Origin: Dichetophora obliterata
Taxonomy: Eukaryota > Arthropoda > Insecta > Diptera > Sciomyzidae
Direction: 5' to 3'
Length of the DNA stretch: 64,000 nucleotides
Assembly (NCBI GenBank): GCA_963920525.1
Contig: OY986436.1
Coordinates: forward strand, 96,254,842-96,318,841
This document shows positions 10,718-22,570 of the stretch, piece after piece. Below the pieces are notes generated by a model. It was not told the DNA's origin and ran no database searches. It saw only the letters and a list, made by a program, of their open reading frames with translations. Positions within the stretch are counted from its first letter, which is position 1. Every line of letters starts with the position of its first letter. A program made the position numbers and the translations under genes.

Positions 10718-12499
10718 AAATCTTTATTTCAGTTTTATTTAAAACTTGTATTGAAGTTTAATTCAACAATATTTAAATTTTAAATTTAATATCTTTTCTT
10801 CAACTTATTGCTTATGTTTTTTTCTTTTCTAATTTTTCTTCCTTTTAGTTTTATGTCGGATGTTTGGGTTAGTATCGATATACACTGTCCCGAGATGTAT
10901 ATGATGAGTTTGTACAACTTTGCGACAGATGCATAATGGTACTATTGTTAGGTTTTGTTGACCATGTCGGTGAAGGTTACTCGTTGTTAGTGTTAATACG
11001 CTCAAAAGTGGTACTTTACAGATATGGGATGCATATAAGGGAAGTGATGCAGCATGTTTACTTTGCGTGGTGTTCATTTTCATTGCTACAGAGGTCTGGC
11101 ATAGTTGAACGCTTGAGGCATGATCTGAAAAAAATAGCACTAGGGTATGAAGGGGCAAGATATTCTTCAGCCGTGTTCGTAGCCAAAGGCTTAAGCATGT
11201 TGTGTTGAGTAGTCGGTACTTTCTTTGTTAAATAAAAACTTTTTCTCTCTTCCTTGGTTTTTTTTTTGTTTTTAGAGGACAGTGACCTATAAGTGACTTT
11301 CATAGCAACAGTACGAATGCGACAGGTTAAAACTACTACATATGGTCTCACCAGCCACATCTCTCATATCGTTTTATTCGAACTTTTATTCAAGTTTAAT
11401 TTAGTTTTTTTAGTTGGTTTTTCATTATTAATCCCTTACTTTTAATATTTTTATTCCTTTCTCTTAATATTTTCTTTATTTTTTTTTTAATTTTTTTGCA
11501 TTTGGCATACTTTTTATATTGTCATATTGATATTTTGCTGTATCAAGTTTGATATCTTATTTTCAGTATTAAGATTCGGGCTTAACAGTTAGTTGGATTT
11601 TTTTTGTTACTTATAATTCTATACTTTCTTGGTGATATCAAGGAGGCGTTATAATTTTCGTTAATAATTTCTTTTTTTTTCTTTGAACTATTTTTAATTT
11701 CTTATTTTAATTTTCTTAATATAGTTGCTTAGTTCCTAAAGGAAATTAATTTTATTTTTGTATAGTTATTAAGTGGTCAACCGATCTTACCGTCGTTTTT
11801 TTTATCATTTTAGGAGGTACTTTGGTAAAGTGAATGATATATTGAATTGTGGAGTTTGCACCTTTCTGGCATTTTTTCATTATAATTTTCTTAGTGTATG
11901 TCTTTTATTTGAAATTTTGTAAATTTTTGGATAATTTAAAATATCTAAAATTTGTTACATTTTTCTTAACTTTTTTGTTTATAGGTTTTGTGAGTTTGGA
12001 TTTTTGAATTATTTTTGGATAATTTAGGATATTTAAATAGTTACATTTTGCTTAATTTTTTTAGTTTCTAGCTTTTTGTATTGGAATTTCTGAATTATTT
12101 TTCGCGGATTGCTCTTATTTTTTATTTTAGGTTTTTCTTAATTTTTTTTTCTACTAATTAACTTGTTTTTATTTTGGTTGGTTACTGTAGGTTTGAATTT
12201 TTCAATAATTTGGAATATTAAAATAGATAAATTCCTCTGAATTTTTTGTAGCTTATAGTGTTTTGAATTTGCATTTTGAATGATTATTGCTGAGTGATGT
12301 CATTTTAGCCATCGGGTTTTTCATTGTATTCTTTTACTAGTAATTTTTTTTTTATTTTTGGTTATTCATTTTATAGTTGAATTTTTTAATTTTTAAGTTC
12401 TACTGGTGGTAGCATATACGGCACAGAGGATTTTTTTTGTTTTAACCATGCAAGCCAGCAAGGGCTTTAGGTTCTTAATTTGTTTTGGGTTTTTGTGTA
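10718..12499 (+). other. Long T-rich leader of gypsy C
   Basis: About 1.8 kb between primer site and gag. It is T-rich on the + strand with many TTTTT runs and short frames on both strands that resemble nothing known. The length is unusual for a gypsy leader, so part may be a later insertion, but I see no boundary. Confidence 0.4.
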
Positions 12500-14262
12500 T
12501 GGAGGAAGCACAAGGACCATCAGAATCGAACAGAGTCGAGCGGTTATTGTGGGAAGGACGGCAGTTGCTTGCAAGCGGAAGACGGGTAACACATAGTGTA
12601 ACTCGTGCGTTAGGTGTCCAAGAGAGTAGTGGTACCCATACTTTGGAGAGTGACACTAGTTACGTCGAAGGTAGCAATCAGCACGCAAACCGGCTTGTTG
12701 AATTTGTTAGCAAGAGGGTAGGAACGTCGGAAAGTCTTAGGGTAACACCTTTTTAGTAAAAGCGTTGAAGATACCCTTAGTTTTTCAAGGAAACTTGAGT
12801 GGGTGTTCGAAATGTCGGAGGAAGAAGGGGCAGGAGGAGTTGAAAAGGAAGTAGCTGAGATTGTTAATGAAGGTGGCACGGCTGTTACAAACCTTCAGAT
12901 GAGTAAGGTAATGGCTATGTTAATGCAGCAAAACCAATTGATGGTCAACTATATAGAAGAGGTGCGTAATGTACGAGGTGAGGTGGAGGTGTTAAATAAT
13001 CGTATTGCAGAGACCGAAGGATCCATGCACTCAAACACAGCGCTTCATCCTCCGTCTACCACCTGAACGCCAACCATTGATAAGGCTGTTAGAAGTGCTG
13101 TCATAGCTTTAGGTGCTAAAGCGGCAGTGAAAAAGAGGGTCAGCACCGAAAACAGAGAGCGAGAAGATCTACCGAGGCAAGATCAGACGGCGAAGACATA
13201 TAACCAGAGCGAGGTAGAAAGACGAAAGAATGTGGACCTGGATAGGTGGCACATAAAGTTTGGAGGGTCTGCCAAGGACATGACGGTGGAGAGTTTTGTT
13301 TTTAGGATTGAGAGGATGCAAGAGCAGTATGAAATCTCCTTTAACCAACTTTATTCGGACTTCCACCGTCTACTAACTGGTAGCGCTGCCAAATGGTATT
13401 GGCAAGTCTTAGAAGATCTTGCAGAAGATGATCTGTTTGATTATTTCGAGCTCAAGAAAGAGCTATTAACTCACTTCAAGTCCGCCGAATCGGACTATGA
13501 AATAATCAAGGAAATTATGGATAGGAAGCAGCTGGTAGGAGAAAGTTTTGAGGATTTCTACGCAGAGATCCACAATTTAACTTTCAAGCTTAGGAAAAAG
13601 ATTCCTGAACAGGATTTAGTAGGCATAATAAAGGGGAATCTGAAGACCAGCTTAGCTACGTTGACTTTTGCCTCACAATTTAAGACAGTAGCTGACTTGA
13701 AGCGCGAATGTCAGAAAGCCGAAACATTAGTGCGAGAAGGTAGAGCTAAGGCAAGGCAAGTCAACGAAATTGAAGCAGGAATTGTGAGGATTTGGAAGAC
13801 GATTTTGGACGGGTAGGCATTAGAATCGATGCAATTGGGCAGGGTAGTGCCCGGAGCAATGGTGGGAATGGGAACCGAAATGGCAAGCCATTTGGGCCAA
13901 CGCCAACAAATTTTAATAATAGTAGGCCAGGGCGAAACATGCCAGTGGCTCCGTCAATGGCAACGCCAGGCTTAGCGCCTTTTGCCACACAACATCCGAC
14001 TCAACTTCTTAATGTGTCTAGTACCGTGTTTTGTCCTTCGCCTTTCCACTTAAATTTATGTTTTAGTTGTGGAATGCCAGGCGATTTCTTTAAGAAGAAT
14101 CCACAGGAAGCTCTTAAAGAATTTCGTTGTAAATGTGCGTTTCACGATATGTTGTGTTTTGTTTGTGCTCGGGGTGATTCGTATTGTCAGTATAATTCTA
14201 GTGGTTCGTTAAACTCTCAACTGGCGGAGATAACCGCGAATTCTGACCAGACAGGCAAATAG
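12500..14262 (+). pseudogene. gag: gypsy C gag (frameshifted)
   Basis: Three open pieces on the + strand make up a decayed Gag. The first (about 12500-12756) is an Arg/Glu/Ser-rich N-terminal region. The second (12803-13066) has a coiled-coil-like stretch around LMQQNQLMVNYIEEVRNV. The third (13127-13816) is a clear retrotransposon capsid domain: it starts RWHIKFGGSAKDMTVESF, has WYWQVLEDL in the middle, and ends with LKRECQKAETLVREG. A nucleocapsid-like block follows in another frame at about 14050-14110, reading CFSCGMPGDFF, where the zinc-knuckle histidine is absent. Stops at 12756 and 13064 and a shift near 13810 make it non-functional. The capsid resembles the mdg3/micropia group (inference). 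Confidence 0.8.
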
Positions 14263-14519
14263 CTGGAAGCTCCGGGTCAGTAAAATTTTAGGCAGTTTTA
14301 AGTCTGAGCAGCTCTCGAAAGAAGTGCAGAAACCAAAACCTCAGGTAAAAAGTCTGCATCAACGACTTATAGAGTATGAGGAGGCGAGGACTAGAATTTT
14401 TAGTGAGGAAGTAAACATCGAAAAAAGGAGAAAAATTATAAAAAAATGTTGCTGATGAGAGAGAAGAAAAAGCAAATGCAGAGATTCCGGAGAAAAATCG
14501 TGGCAACTATAGTGCAGTT

Positions 14520-14645
14520 GAAAGGCGATAATAGGTTTTTTGCACGTACAAAAGTTGATGGGGAGGAGGTTGTAGCACTGCTAGATTCAGGTGCTTGTGC
14601 TAATTGCATTGGATGAGATACTTATAGTTTTTGGAAAGTAGACAA
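14520..14645 (+). pseudogene. gypsy C aspartic protease
   Basis: A retropepsin active-site block is readable: VALLDSGACANCIG, with the DSGA catalytic tetrad near 14585. It would cut Gag-Pol in the particle. A stop follows within a few codons and no flap or C-terminal region is readable in frame, so the domain is broken. Confidence 0.7.
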
Positions 14646-14880
14646 GGTAAAATTATTAAAATAAAAGGCCAGAACAAATAAAAGGCCGGTGGAAAGGGTG
14701 ATTTCCTTACCTGTGTTGTAGGAAGGTGAGACCAAAGAAATGGAATTTCTGATCGTGCCAGCTTTGCAACAACAATTTTACTTCGGGGTCGAGTTTTGGC
14801 AAACGTTTGGAATGGCGGTTGTCAGCAAGGGTGTTGCAAATACACAAGTTGCCTGCTCCGACTGATTAATTACTTCTGAA

Positions 14881-15837
14881 TTGACGCAATCTTCAACAGA
14901 TTTCATGTTCAACACAACGCAGCATGTGTTGACAAAAGAAGAAGCTGAAAAATTAGAAAAAGTAAAAGCTAAGTTCCCGTCATTTGGAGTTCTTGGTTTG
15001 GGTAAAACAGATCTAGAGCAGCTTGTCATTGAGGTAGTCGATGAGAATTTGCCAATCAAGCAGATGTTTTATCCCATTTCATCTGCAATTCAAAAACTGG
15101 TGCATGCAGAGTTGGACCGTATGCTGATCATGGGAGTGATTTAGGTTAGCAATAGTAGCTGGAATTCTCCGGTGTCACTTGTAAGGAAAGAGACTAAAAA
15201 TAGGTTATGTCTAGACGCGAGGAAGGTTAACGAGCGCACTATCAAAGATGCATACCCTTTGCCTCACATTAATGGTATCCTTAGCCGGTTGCAAGAAACT
15301 CGGTATATTTCAGCAATCGACCTTAAGGACGCTTTTTGGCAGATCCCGCTCGAAGAGAAGTCAAGGGGCAAGACAGCATTCACGGTACCCGGGAGGCCAC
15401 TGTACCAGTTTACAGTACTGCCGTTCGGTCTGTGTAATGCTGCCCAGTGAATGTGTAGGTTGATGGACAAGGTCATTCAATCTACGTTACGAGAGAATGT
15501 TTTTATCTACCTTGACGTTCTTCTTGTGTGCTCAGCCAACCTTGAGTCTCATTTAGTGCTCCTTGAGGAAGTTGCAAAATGCCTGAGAAATGCGAAGCTT
15601 ACCATCAATGTCGAGAACAGCAAGTTTTGCTATCGAGAAGTACGATACTTCGGAGATGGGTGCATTAGGACTGATGTAAAAAAAGTAGCTGCAATGGAAG
15701 AATTTCCAGAGCCTGCGTCTCCTAGGCAGCATAGACGCTTTTTAGGCATGACAGGGTGGTACCGTAGGTTTATAAAGGACTTCGCGATGATCGCCGGACC
15801 CCTTCATGACTGTCTGACAAAAGACAAAATAAAATAG
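14881..15837 (+). pseudogene. gypsy C reverse transcriptase
   Basis: RT fingers and palm lie at 14881-15450: an LCLDARKVNERTIKDAYPLP block, motif A in SAIDLKDAFWQIPLE, then TVLPFGLCNAAQ. An in-frame stop follows at 15448-15450. The frame continues at 15451-15837 with the palm and thumb up to GMTGWYRRFIKDF. The catalytic box reads YLDVLLV instead of YLDDLLV, so the second metal-binding aspartate is gone. A further stop lies near 15146. The protein cannot have polymerase activity as written. Confidence 0.85.
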
Positions 15838-15919
15838 TTCATTAAGTCAAAAGAAGCTAAAATAGCAGTGCTTTTCCACGTCCGAACGAACGAACGGTAA
15901 CGAACGTCCGATAGCATAC

Positions 15920-16273
15920 ATGTATTCAAAGCTAAAAAAAGCTCAGAGGAATTACAGTGTAACTGAGCTTGAGTGCTATGCAGCAATATTAAGCGTGAAA
16001 AGATTTCGTCCTTATGTGGCAGGGTTACCTTTCACCATAATTACGGATCAGGCAAGCTTGAAGTGGCTTATGGGTCAGAAAGACTTATCTGGAAGATTAT
16101 CCAGATGGAGTTTAAAGCTTCAAGCTTACAATTTTAAAATCGAACTTCGTAAAGGCGCTCAAAATGTTGTACCGGACGATTTGTCTCGCATGCATATGGA
16201 AGAGTGCATTCAAGTTGGTAGAGTATTAGACGTTGACCTTAAGTCCCATTATTTTTTGACAGAAGAGTGTTAG
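15920..16273 (+). pseudogene. gypsy C RNase H
   Basis: The open frame carries the second half of the gypsy-type RNase H: YSVTELECYAAILSVKRFRPY with the catalytic glutamate, then FTIITDQASLKWL with the aspartate, and VVPDDLSR near the end. The N-terminal strand with the first aspartate is replaced by a scrambled stretch at 15840-15920. Confidence 0.8.
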
Positions 16274-16402
16274 GAGTTAAAAAGACAGGTAGAGGTCCCA
16301 GACATTTGTGTGTCTGATGGATTCGTTTATAAACGTGCTGAACTTAGCACAGGAGATGTGGTTCAAGAAGACCGCTCGTGAAAACTTTGGGTTCCGTCTG
16401 AT

Positions 16403-17295
16403 TTGCGTAAGGACCTGTTAGAAGCTGCACATTTTTCGCCATCGGCTGGTCATGGCGGTATACACAAAACGTTATCTAAAGTGCGCGAAAGGTATTTTTG
16501 GCCAGGGATGGTGACCGAAGTGCAACAAGTAGTAAAGAATTGTGATGTAAGTAAGGCAACCAAGAACTCCAACATGATTCGTCGTCCACCGATGGGCGAG
16601 CAACAAGTTACAGAGCGTCCCTTTCAACGTCTGTATATTGATTTTATGGGGCCTTATCCTAGATAAAACCTTTGCGTAAAGCAACATCCGGAGATGTAGT
16701 GAAGTTTCTTGAACGTGATGTGTTTTATGTCTTTGGTGTCCCCGAATTTGTACATTCTAATAACGGCAAACAATTTGTGTCGGAAATGTTTAAGTCTTTT
16801 ATGTTAGAGTATGGGGCTAAGCATATTAGAGCTGCGTTTTATTCGCCACAGGCAAATGCGTCAGAACGCGTAAATAAGTCGGTGCTGCAAATGATACGAG
16901 CATTTCTTAATGACAATCAGAAAAACTGGGACGCACACATAAGTGATGCAGCATTTGCAACTATAAGCGTTGTGCATAGCTCGATTGGCGTGGTACCATA
17001 CTACGCAGCTTTTGGTAGCTATAAGGTGCAGCACGGAGCTTCGTATGAGGTAATGTGGCGCTTGAATTCCGTTAAGGATGCAGATGTTTTAGTTAAAACC
17101 GTGGCTGATAAGCAATCTCTTTTAAGAAACAACATTTTTAACCAACTTAGAATGGCTCATGACAAAAACGCAAAAGTTTATAACACGCGAAGCAAAGATG
17201 TTAGGTTTAAGGTAGGGCAAGTGGTATACCGCCGAAATTTCAAGCAGAGCAATAAGGTCAATGCCTATAATGCCAAATTAGCACCACCATTTTAA
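16403..17295 (+). pseudogene. gypsy C integrase
   Basis: The N-terminal zinc-binding domain (16403-16560) reads AHFSPSAGHGG ... NCDVSKATK; the second cysteine of the HHCC set is serine. The catalytic core starts with YIDFMGPYPR and is cut by a stop at 16664-16666. It resumes at 16672 after a deletion of the segment that normally separates the first two acidic residues. The second acidic position reads SNNGKQF (Asn for Asp) while the final glutamate remains in ASERVNKS. A basic C-terminal region runs to 17295. It belongs with the gag and RT just upstream. Confidence 0.85.
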
Positions 17296-17354
17296 AGTGC
17301 ATAGTGCTCAAAACTGTTGGCAACTCATTGTATGAGGTTGGTAATATGGCTGGC

Positions 17355-17440
17355 AAGAAATTAGGGGTAAGGATATGTAAGGGTAAGGATATGTAAGGGT
17401 AAGGGATATGTAAGGGTAAGGATACGCTAAGGATATGTTT
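17355..17440 (+). repeat. Short tandem repeat GGTAAGGATATGTAAG
   Basis: About five diverged copies of a 16-19 base unit (GGTAAGGATATGTAAG) in a row, just after the integrase. Confidence 0.8.
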
Positions 17441-18574
17441 GTAGCATAGGTTGTTAAGAGTGCAATATAAGTTTAAGTAACCTTGACTTTATGACCTTTA
17501 GCTTAATAATTTGTTGTTAAATGTGACCGAGCCAGACTTAAAGATATCTGTGTGACGATTTGTTTTACTTTGTTTATTAAGGGTTCATTAAAGGTTGATT
17601 GTGTTAGATGTGCAATGTAATCCTTAGTGATTTCTGTTTCATGTAGTTTTTTTTACGAGTTTTGTGTGCCTGTAGGTAATAAGTTACGTGTTAAGTGACG
17701 TAAGTGACACGGATTTAGTGCTATGGTATAGAGCCCGGTTAGCAGATAGCCCGGTGTGCTAGAAAAAAAAAGGGAAAAGAAGTATTAATGCTGTAGCAGA
17801 ATTATACCTACCAATTGCACCGAGTATACATCCGAATTTGTACTTTGAGTATTTTTGTTCTATTTTTGTTTAATTTTATATGTTTTAGTTATTTATTGCA
17901 TTTAATTTGTCTCAGCTCGTGTGCTAGCTAAGATTTAATATAAAATGAAAGGCAATGACAGATGGAAAGTGTCCACTGTGATTGAAATTGTTGAAGAAAG
18001 CGTGAGAGTGAGCGGCTGGTTAGAATGAGTGGATGACTCGTTCACAATAGGTGTTTAGTCTAGTTTAATGTTGAGTTTTTCTTATAAGTTAGTCTGGAGT
18101 AAAATCATTGTTGTAGTTTGTGGCTAGATATCGTTATTGTACGTTGGTTTTGAGTGGTCAATTGTGCATATTTTTTTGTATAAGAGGTTGTTTTCTATAA
18201 TAAATGAAGGTTCTATGTTTACTTTGACTCAAATCGGTTGAGTAAAGCAAGCAGTAAAAAACGACGTACTAAGCTCAATTTACTGTGTGTTGGTATACGA
18301 AGGACCGACTAGCTTAAAATTAGACTTAGAGGAAAACTAAATACAAAATCAGAAGACATAAATAAATAGTTTTTGGTGAAGCAAGAAGTGCTTAGATAAA
18401 GTGGTCGACGGCCAAGTAATTTTAACCAGTGTTCTTCAGGTTTTTATTCACATCAAATTTTTGATTATATGCTGAAAAAATAACAAAATTTTAATGTACC
18501 GAGCTCCCGTTTCGGTACATTTATATAGACACATATATATTTGTATTTGTATATATATATTTGTAAGGTTGATG
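17441..18574 (+). other. 3' non-coding region of gypsy C
   Basis: No frame resembles env. A purine run at about 17763-17780 (AAAAAAAAAGGGAAAAGAAG) could be the polypurine tract, but what follows does not match the sequence before 10704, so a 3' LTR is not demonstrated. At 18494-18522 there is a hairpin with a 10-bp perfect stem (AATGTACCGA / TCGGTACATT). Confidence 0.4.
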
Positions 18575-19090
18575 ACGCCATTGTTTAGTACAGTTGCCGA
18601 GAGTAACCATACAAGCTTAGGTATCACATGTTCGTCTCATACGGCAAAAACTGCTTGAAATATAGCATTTTCACTGATTTGTGGGCGCAAGAACGGAGCG
18701 TGAAAACCAATTTTTCGTACAGTTACTATCAGTAACTACACAAACCAAAGTACCAAATTCAAGTCTTCTAAGACCAAAACCGTCCTAAATAAACCATTTT
18801 CATTTATTTGTGGGCAGTAAAAAGGGGCGTGGAAACCCTTTTTTAGTACAGTTGTCGACAGTAACCGTACATACTAAATTACAAAATTTTAGCCTTATAG
18901 GACCCAAACCGACTGAAATATAAAATTTTTATTGATTTGGGGGCGGTAAAAGGGGGGTGTGGCAAATATTTTTCCTCAACCATATAGTACCTGAAACAAA
19001 TCGACTGCCAACATTTCAGGTCAATGGGTTCAGTAGTTATGGAGTCTATAGACAGCACACAGCCAGACACACATCATTTTGCTTTTTATA
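18575..19090 (+). repeat. Large non-coding repeat family, copy b (about 120-bp units)
   Basis: Four units of the form GATTTGTGGGCGGTAAAAGG / GGCGTGGAAACC / CAGTTGCCGACAGTAACC / CTTATACGACCAAAACCG. It ends in the family tail CATCATTTTGCTTTTTATATA. It matches the order seen reversed at 45420-44940. Confidence 0.75.
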
Positions 19091-19853
19091 TACATATTTA
19101 AAATCAAGTATGATTTAAACTTTCGAACATTTAGAATTTGTATTTAATTCATATAAAATCAACATAATTAGTAACAAGGTCATTTAGAAAAAACTTTAGT
19201 TATTTTAAATTATTACATATTATATAACTTCATTCATCCGCTTTTAATTAAAATGAATTTTTATCAAATTGTTTTAAATCATTTTAATGTTGTTCAGACT
19301 TCGCATCTTTTGTTACCTTTTACTAAAATGTTTCTTTGTTTACGGGTGAAATATGCCTATAGGGGAACCATACACCCAAAAAAAATGGTAATGCACCAAA
19401 TTGTATACCTCAAGGGTGGAGTGGAAATACAATAAAAATATAATAATAAAGATACACTTGAGAATAACAGTTTACACCTTTCTTTACAATAAACCCGAAT
19501 GCGGCCCTGTTTGAATGTGTCTGTGTTTGTGTGAACTTACACTAATAAAAAAAGTACTTCGTTTCTGTTCAACTACAGCGCTTCTTTATATCTTACTTCT
19601 ATGGTGAGAAATGTATTAATTAAAGATTAATGCATTAAAGATGTTAATAGTAAAGTAGCATTGCGATGTAACAATGTAACATGTCTGACTGTCTCAACCT
19701 GGCGAGGCCAGCATAATCTTTGTGAAATCGCCTCAAGTCGACTCAAACCTCCACGTGGTGTTTCCTGGGCAACGTCAAAACTGACAACCGTTAGTTTGGC
19801 GGCTAATCTGAGCGGCGGGCCTCCCTAGGCTTAAAGTAGGTTGTGCGTCGGGT
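19091..19853. other. AT-rich spacer, nothing recognised
   Basis: Mostly A/T-rich. From about 19690 the composition becomes more G/C-rich (GGCGGCTAATCTGAGCGG) just before RTE copy 2 starts; this may be part of another repeat but I cannot name it. Confidence 0.4.
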
Positions 19854-21534
19854 TTGAAGCCCACCCGTAAAACAATTTTCAATGAAAAGGAAAATATTTT
19901 TGGTCCAACAGTCGCAAAGTTCAGCCTCCACGACAACACCTCCGATAACGGAATGAGGCTGATTGACTTCGCCGCAGCACGAAACATGGTCGTAAGTAGC
20001 ACTAGATTCAAGCATCTCAATATTCATAAAGCCACTTGGATGTCCCCTGATCAAAAAACCAAGAATCAAATTGATCACGTTTTGATCGGCGGAAGGCACT
20101 CTTCCTGTGTATTGGATGTACGCATGATCCGCGGTGCAAACATTAACTCGGATCACTATCTTGTTGCAGCCAAGATCCGGACACGTCTGTGCGCAGCTAA
20201 GAATACATGCAACCCTACACAGAGAAAGCTAGACGTCGACAAGCTGCAATCGAAACAGACAGCCGATGCTTTCGCCACTCGACTCTCACTCCTGCTTCAA
20301 AGCACTCCTCCAATTGATGATATATGCGCGCAGTGGACACACATTTCCAACTCCATGCGTGCGGCTGCTGAAGAGGTGATTGGCTACCAACGCTCTCGCC
20401 ACTGCAGAGAAAGACGCCGCCTACAAAGCCACTCTGCAGTCCTGTACTCCACCATGTCTGAATTTGGTATTCCTGCAAAACTAATACGACTTTGCAGGAT
20501 GACACTGAGCAACACCAGCAGTGCAGTTAAAATCGGGAAGGACCTCTCCCCACCATTTATTACCAAACGAGGTTTCAGACAAGGTGATTCCTTATCGTGC
20601 GACTTTTTCAACCTAATGATGGAAAAGATCATCCGAGCTGCTGATCTGAGACGTAGTGGCACCAGATTCTGCAAGAGTGTTATGCTACTTGCGTATGCTG
20701 ATGACATCGATATCATTGGCCATAATACGCGCGAAGTCAGTGCAGCATTTTCCAGATTAGAAAGAGAGTCAAGTCGAATGGGTCTGGCAGTGAATGCGGA
20801 TAAGACGAAATACTTGGTGTCAACAAACAAACAGTCCCAGCGTCTTGGAACCCACGTTACAGTTGACAATACCTCCTTCGAGGTTGTGAAGAACTTCGTT
20901 TATCTGGGATCCAGCATTAACTCAACCAACGACATCAGCATTGAGATCAAACGAAGAATAACTCTTACCAAAAGGTGTTACTTTGGGTTCAGTAGGCAAT
21001 TGAGAAGCAGAACCCCCTCTCGACGAACGACGTTCACGAATAACGCTCTATAAATCGCTCATCATGCCCGTCCTTCTATATGTATTACAAACCTGTACGC
21101 TGAGCAGTTCAGATGAGAGAAGAAAGATTATTCGAGAAAGAGATTCGAGAGAAAGATTATTCGTAAGATCTACGGATCAATCTGCGTCAATGGCGAGTAC
21201 CGAATACGGTGGAATGATGAACTGTATGAGCTGTACGCTGACATCGACATAGTCAAGCGCAATAAAATCGAGCGGCTTCGCTGGCTTGGTCATGTTCAGC
21301 GCATGAAAGACGATGCTCCAGTGAAGAAAACGTTCGATTCGGTACCCAGCGGCGGTCAACGCAGAAGAGGACGACCGCATCTTCCTTGGAAAGACCAAGT
21401 AGAGGACAACCTGACGAAGTTTGGAATTTCCAACTGGCGCCAGCAAGCGAAAGACAGAAATGGCTGGCGCAAATTCTTAGATGAGGCCAAGACCGACATA
21501 CAGTTGTAGCGCCAACTAAGTAAGTAAGTAAGCA
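19854..21534 (+). mobile_element. RTE-clade LINE, copy 2, internally deleted
   Basis: A 399-codon open frame (19854-21053) begins inside the apurinic-type endonuclease: HKATWMSPDQKTKNQIDHVL and NSDHYLVAAKIR. It crosses a deletion at about 20430-20445 that removes the RT fingers, then continues into RT from FGIPAKLIRLCRM through FRQGDSLSCDFFN and AYADDIDIIG to the VYLGSSIN block. The deletion kept the frame open. After 21053 a shift leads to pieces at 21064-21252 and 21303-21509 (RWLGHVQRM, GRPHLPWKDQ). The copy ends in TAAGTAAGTAAGTAAG at 21518-21533. It is 5'-truncated and complementary in its deletion to copy 1, which keeps the fingers and lacks the middle of the palm. Confidence 0.88.
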
Positions 21535-22084
21535 TTGCCAGATTAAAAGTCCCATTCAGTGGTAGGTAAAACTGAAAGTTTACTTTGGAATGATTCATTC
21601 AGAAAAGTGTTCACTCAAATACCTACTGAAGAAACATGAGCGCTTAGTATGACAATTTTCATTTCTTTAACCCAGGTACGGGATAATGACATAAAGAGGA
21701 GTATAAAAATAAAAAAAAGGAAAAAGGTCAAGGAAAATAAAAAGGACAAAAAGGCGGGATTATAAAATATACTAGAATATTTTTTGTTGTGTTTTTTTTA
21801 TAAAAGTATGGGAACTATATGAAAGAATATGAATTTTTAGTATATATGTACAGAAAGTTCGAGAAGGGGAGAAAATTAAAACGGTCATTGCACCAAAAAT
21901 ACAAAAAAGATCAAGAATAAATAGGTGATGGAAAAGTTCCGTTTGACAAGATGAAGTGTAGTTCTGGAGGAATTTTTTCTAGCTCAGAATTTATTCTGCA
22001 AGTAATCGTGAAGAGTGCATGTTCATTTAAATTTGTCTCGTTAAAAGTGAGAATTAGTTTAATTAAAGAAAAAAAAAAGTGAAA
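21535..22084. other. AT-rich spacer
   Basis: No gene or repeat unit recognised; purine-rich around 21690-21770. Confidence 0.4.
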
Positions 22085-22570
22085 AAAAGAATATTGGCAA
22101 CCCTGTGTATAGATATTGATTTGTGGGCGTGAAAACATTTATATATAGTGATCAATTCTTGGAGCACCTACACAGCAAGTTTCACTGTAAAAATGTATAG
22201 AACTCCGGAATTGCCATGATTTTGAAAAAGTGGGCGTATTTGTATTACGATTTGTATTAATGGGCGTATTTTTGTACAGTTATCGACAGTTACCATCTGA
22301 ACAAAATTACCAAATCTTTTTTACAATTGAAACCGTCTGATATATATCCTTTTTTTTGGTTGTGATCGATAGCGCAAATTTTGCTTGTATGGGAGGTACC
22401 ACGCCCCCTCGTCTAATCGTTACCAACACTCACAGGAACGCTCTCAAGAGGTGGCTTCAGTTTCCCTGAAAATTTCATAAAGATCAGTTCAGCGGTTTTG
22501 GAGTCTATACGTGATATAGCCACATACCCACATTCCCACATACATACATCCATTTTAATATATATAGACT
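22085..22570 (+). repeat. Large non-coding repeat family, copy c
   Basis: It carries the CACCTACACAGCAAGTTTCAC block, GTACAGTTATCGACAGTTACC and the terminal block GCGGTTTTGGAGTCTATACG followed by ACATACATACATCCATTTTAATATATATAG. The terminal block is the shared 3' end of this family and is also found at 24960 and 60385-60420. Confidence 0.75.

Noticed and set aside
10829..11360. Overlapping frames on both strands in the gypsy C leader
   Set aside because: No recognisable motif, short length, and frames on both strands over the same bases; treated as leader.
18494..18522. Hairpin as a Helitron 3' end
   Set aside because: The stem is clear but no CTRR end follows at the expected distance, and no matching TC start could be placed.
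17441..18574. Possible env gene of gypsy C
   Set aside because: No open frame of useful length, signal peptide or membrane segment follows the integrase.
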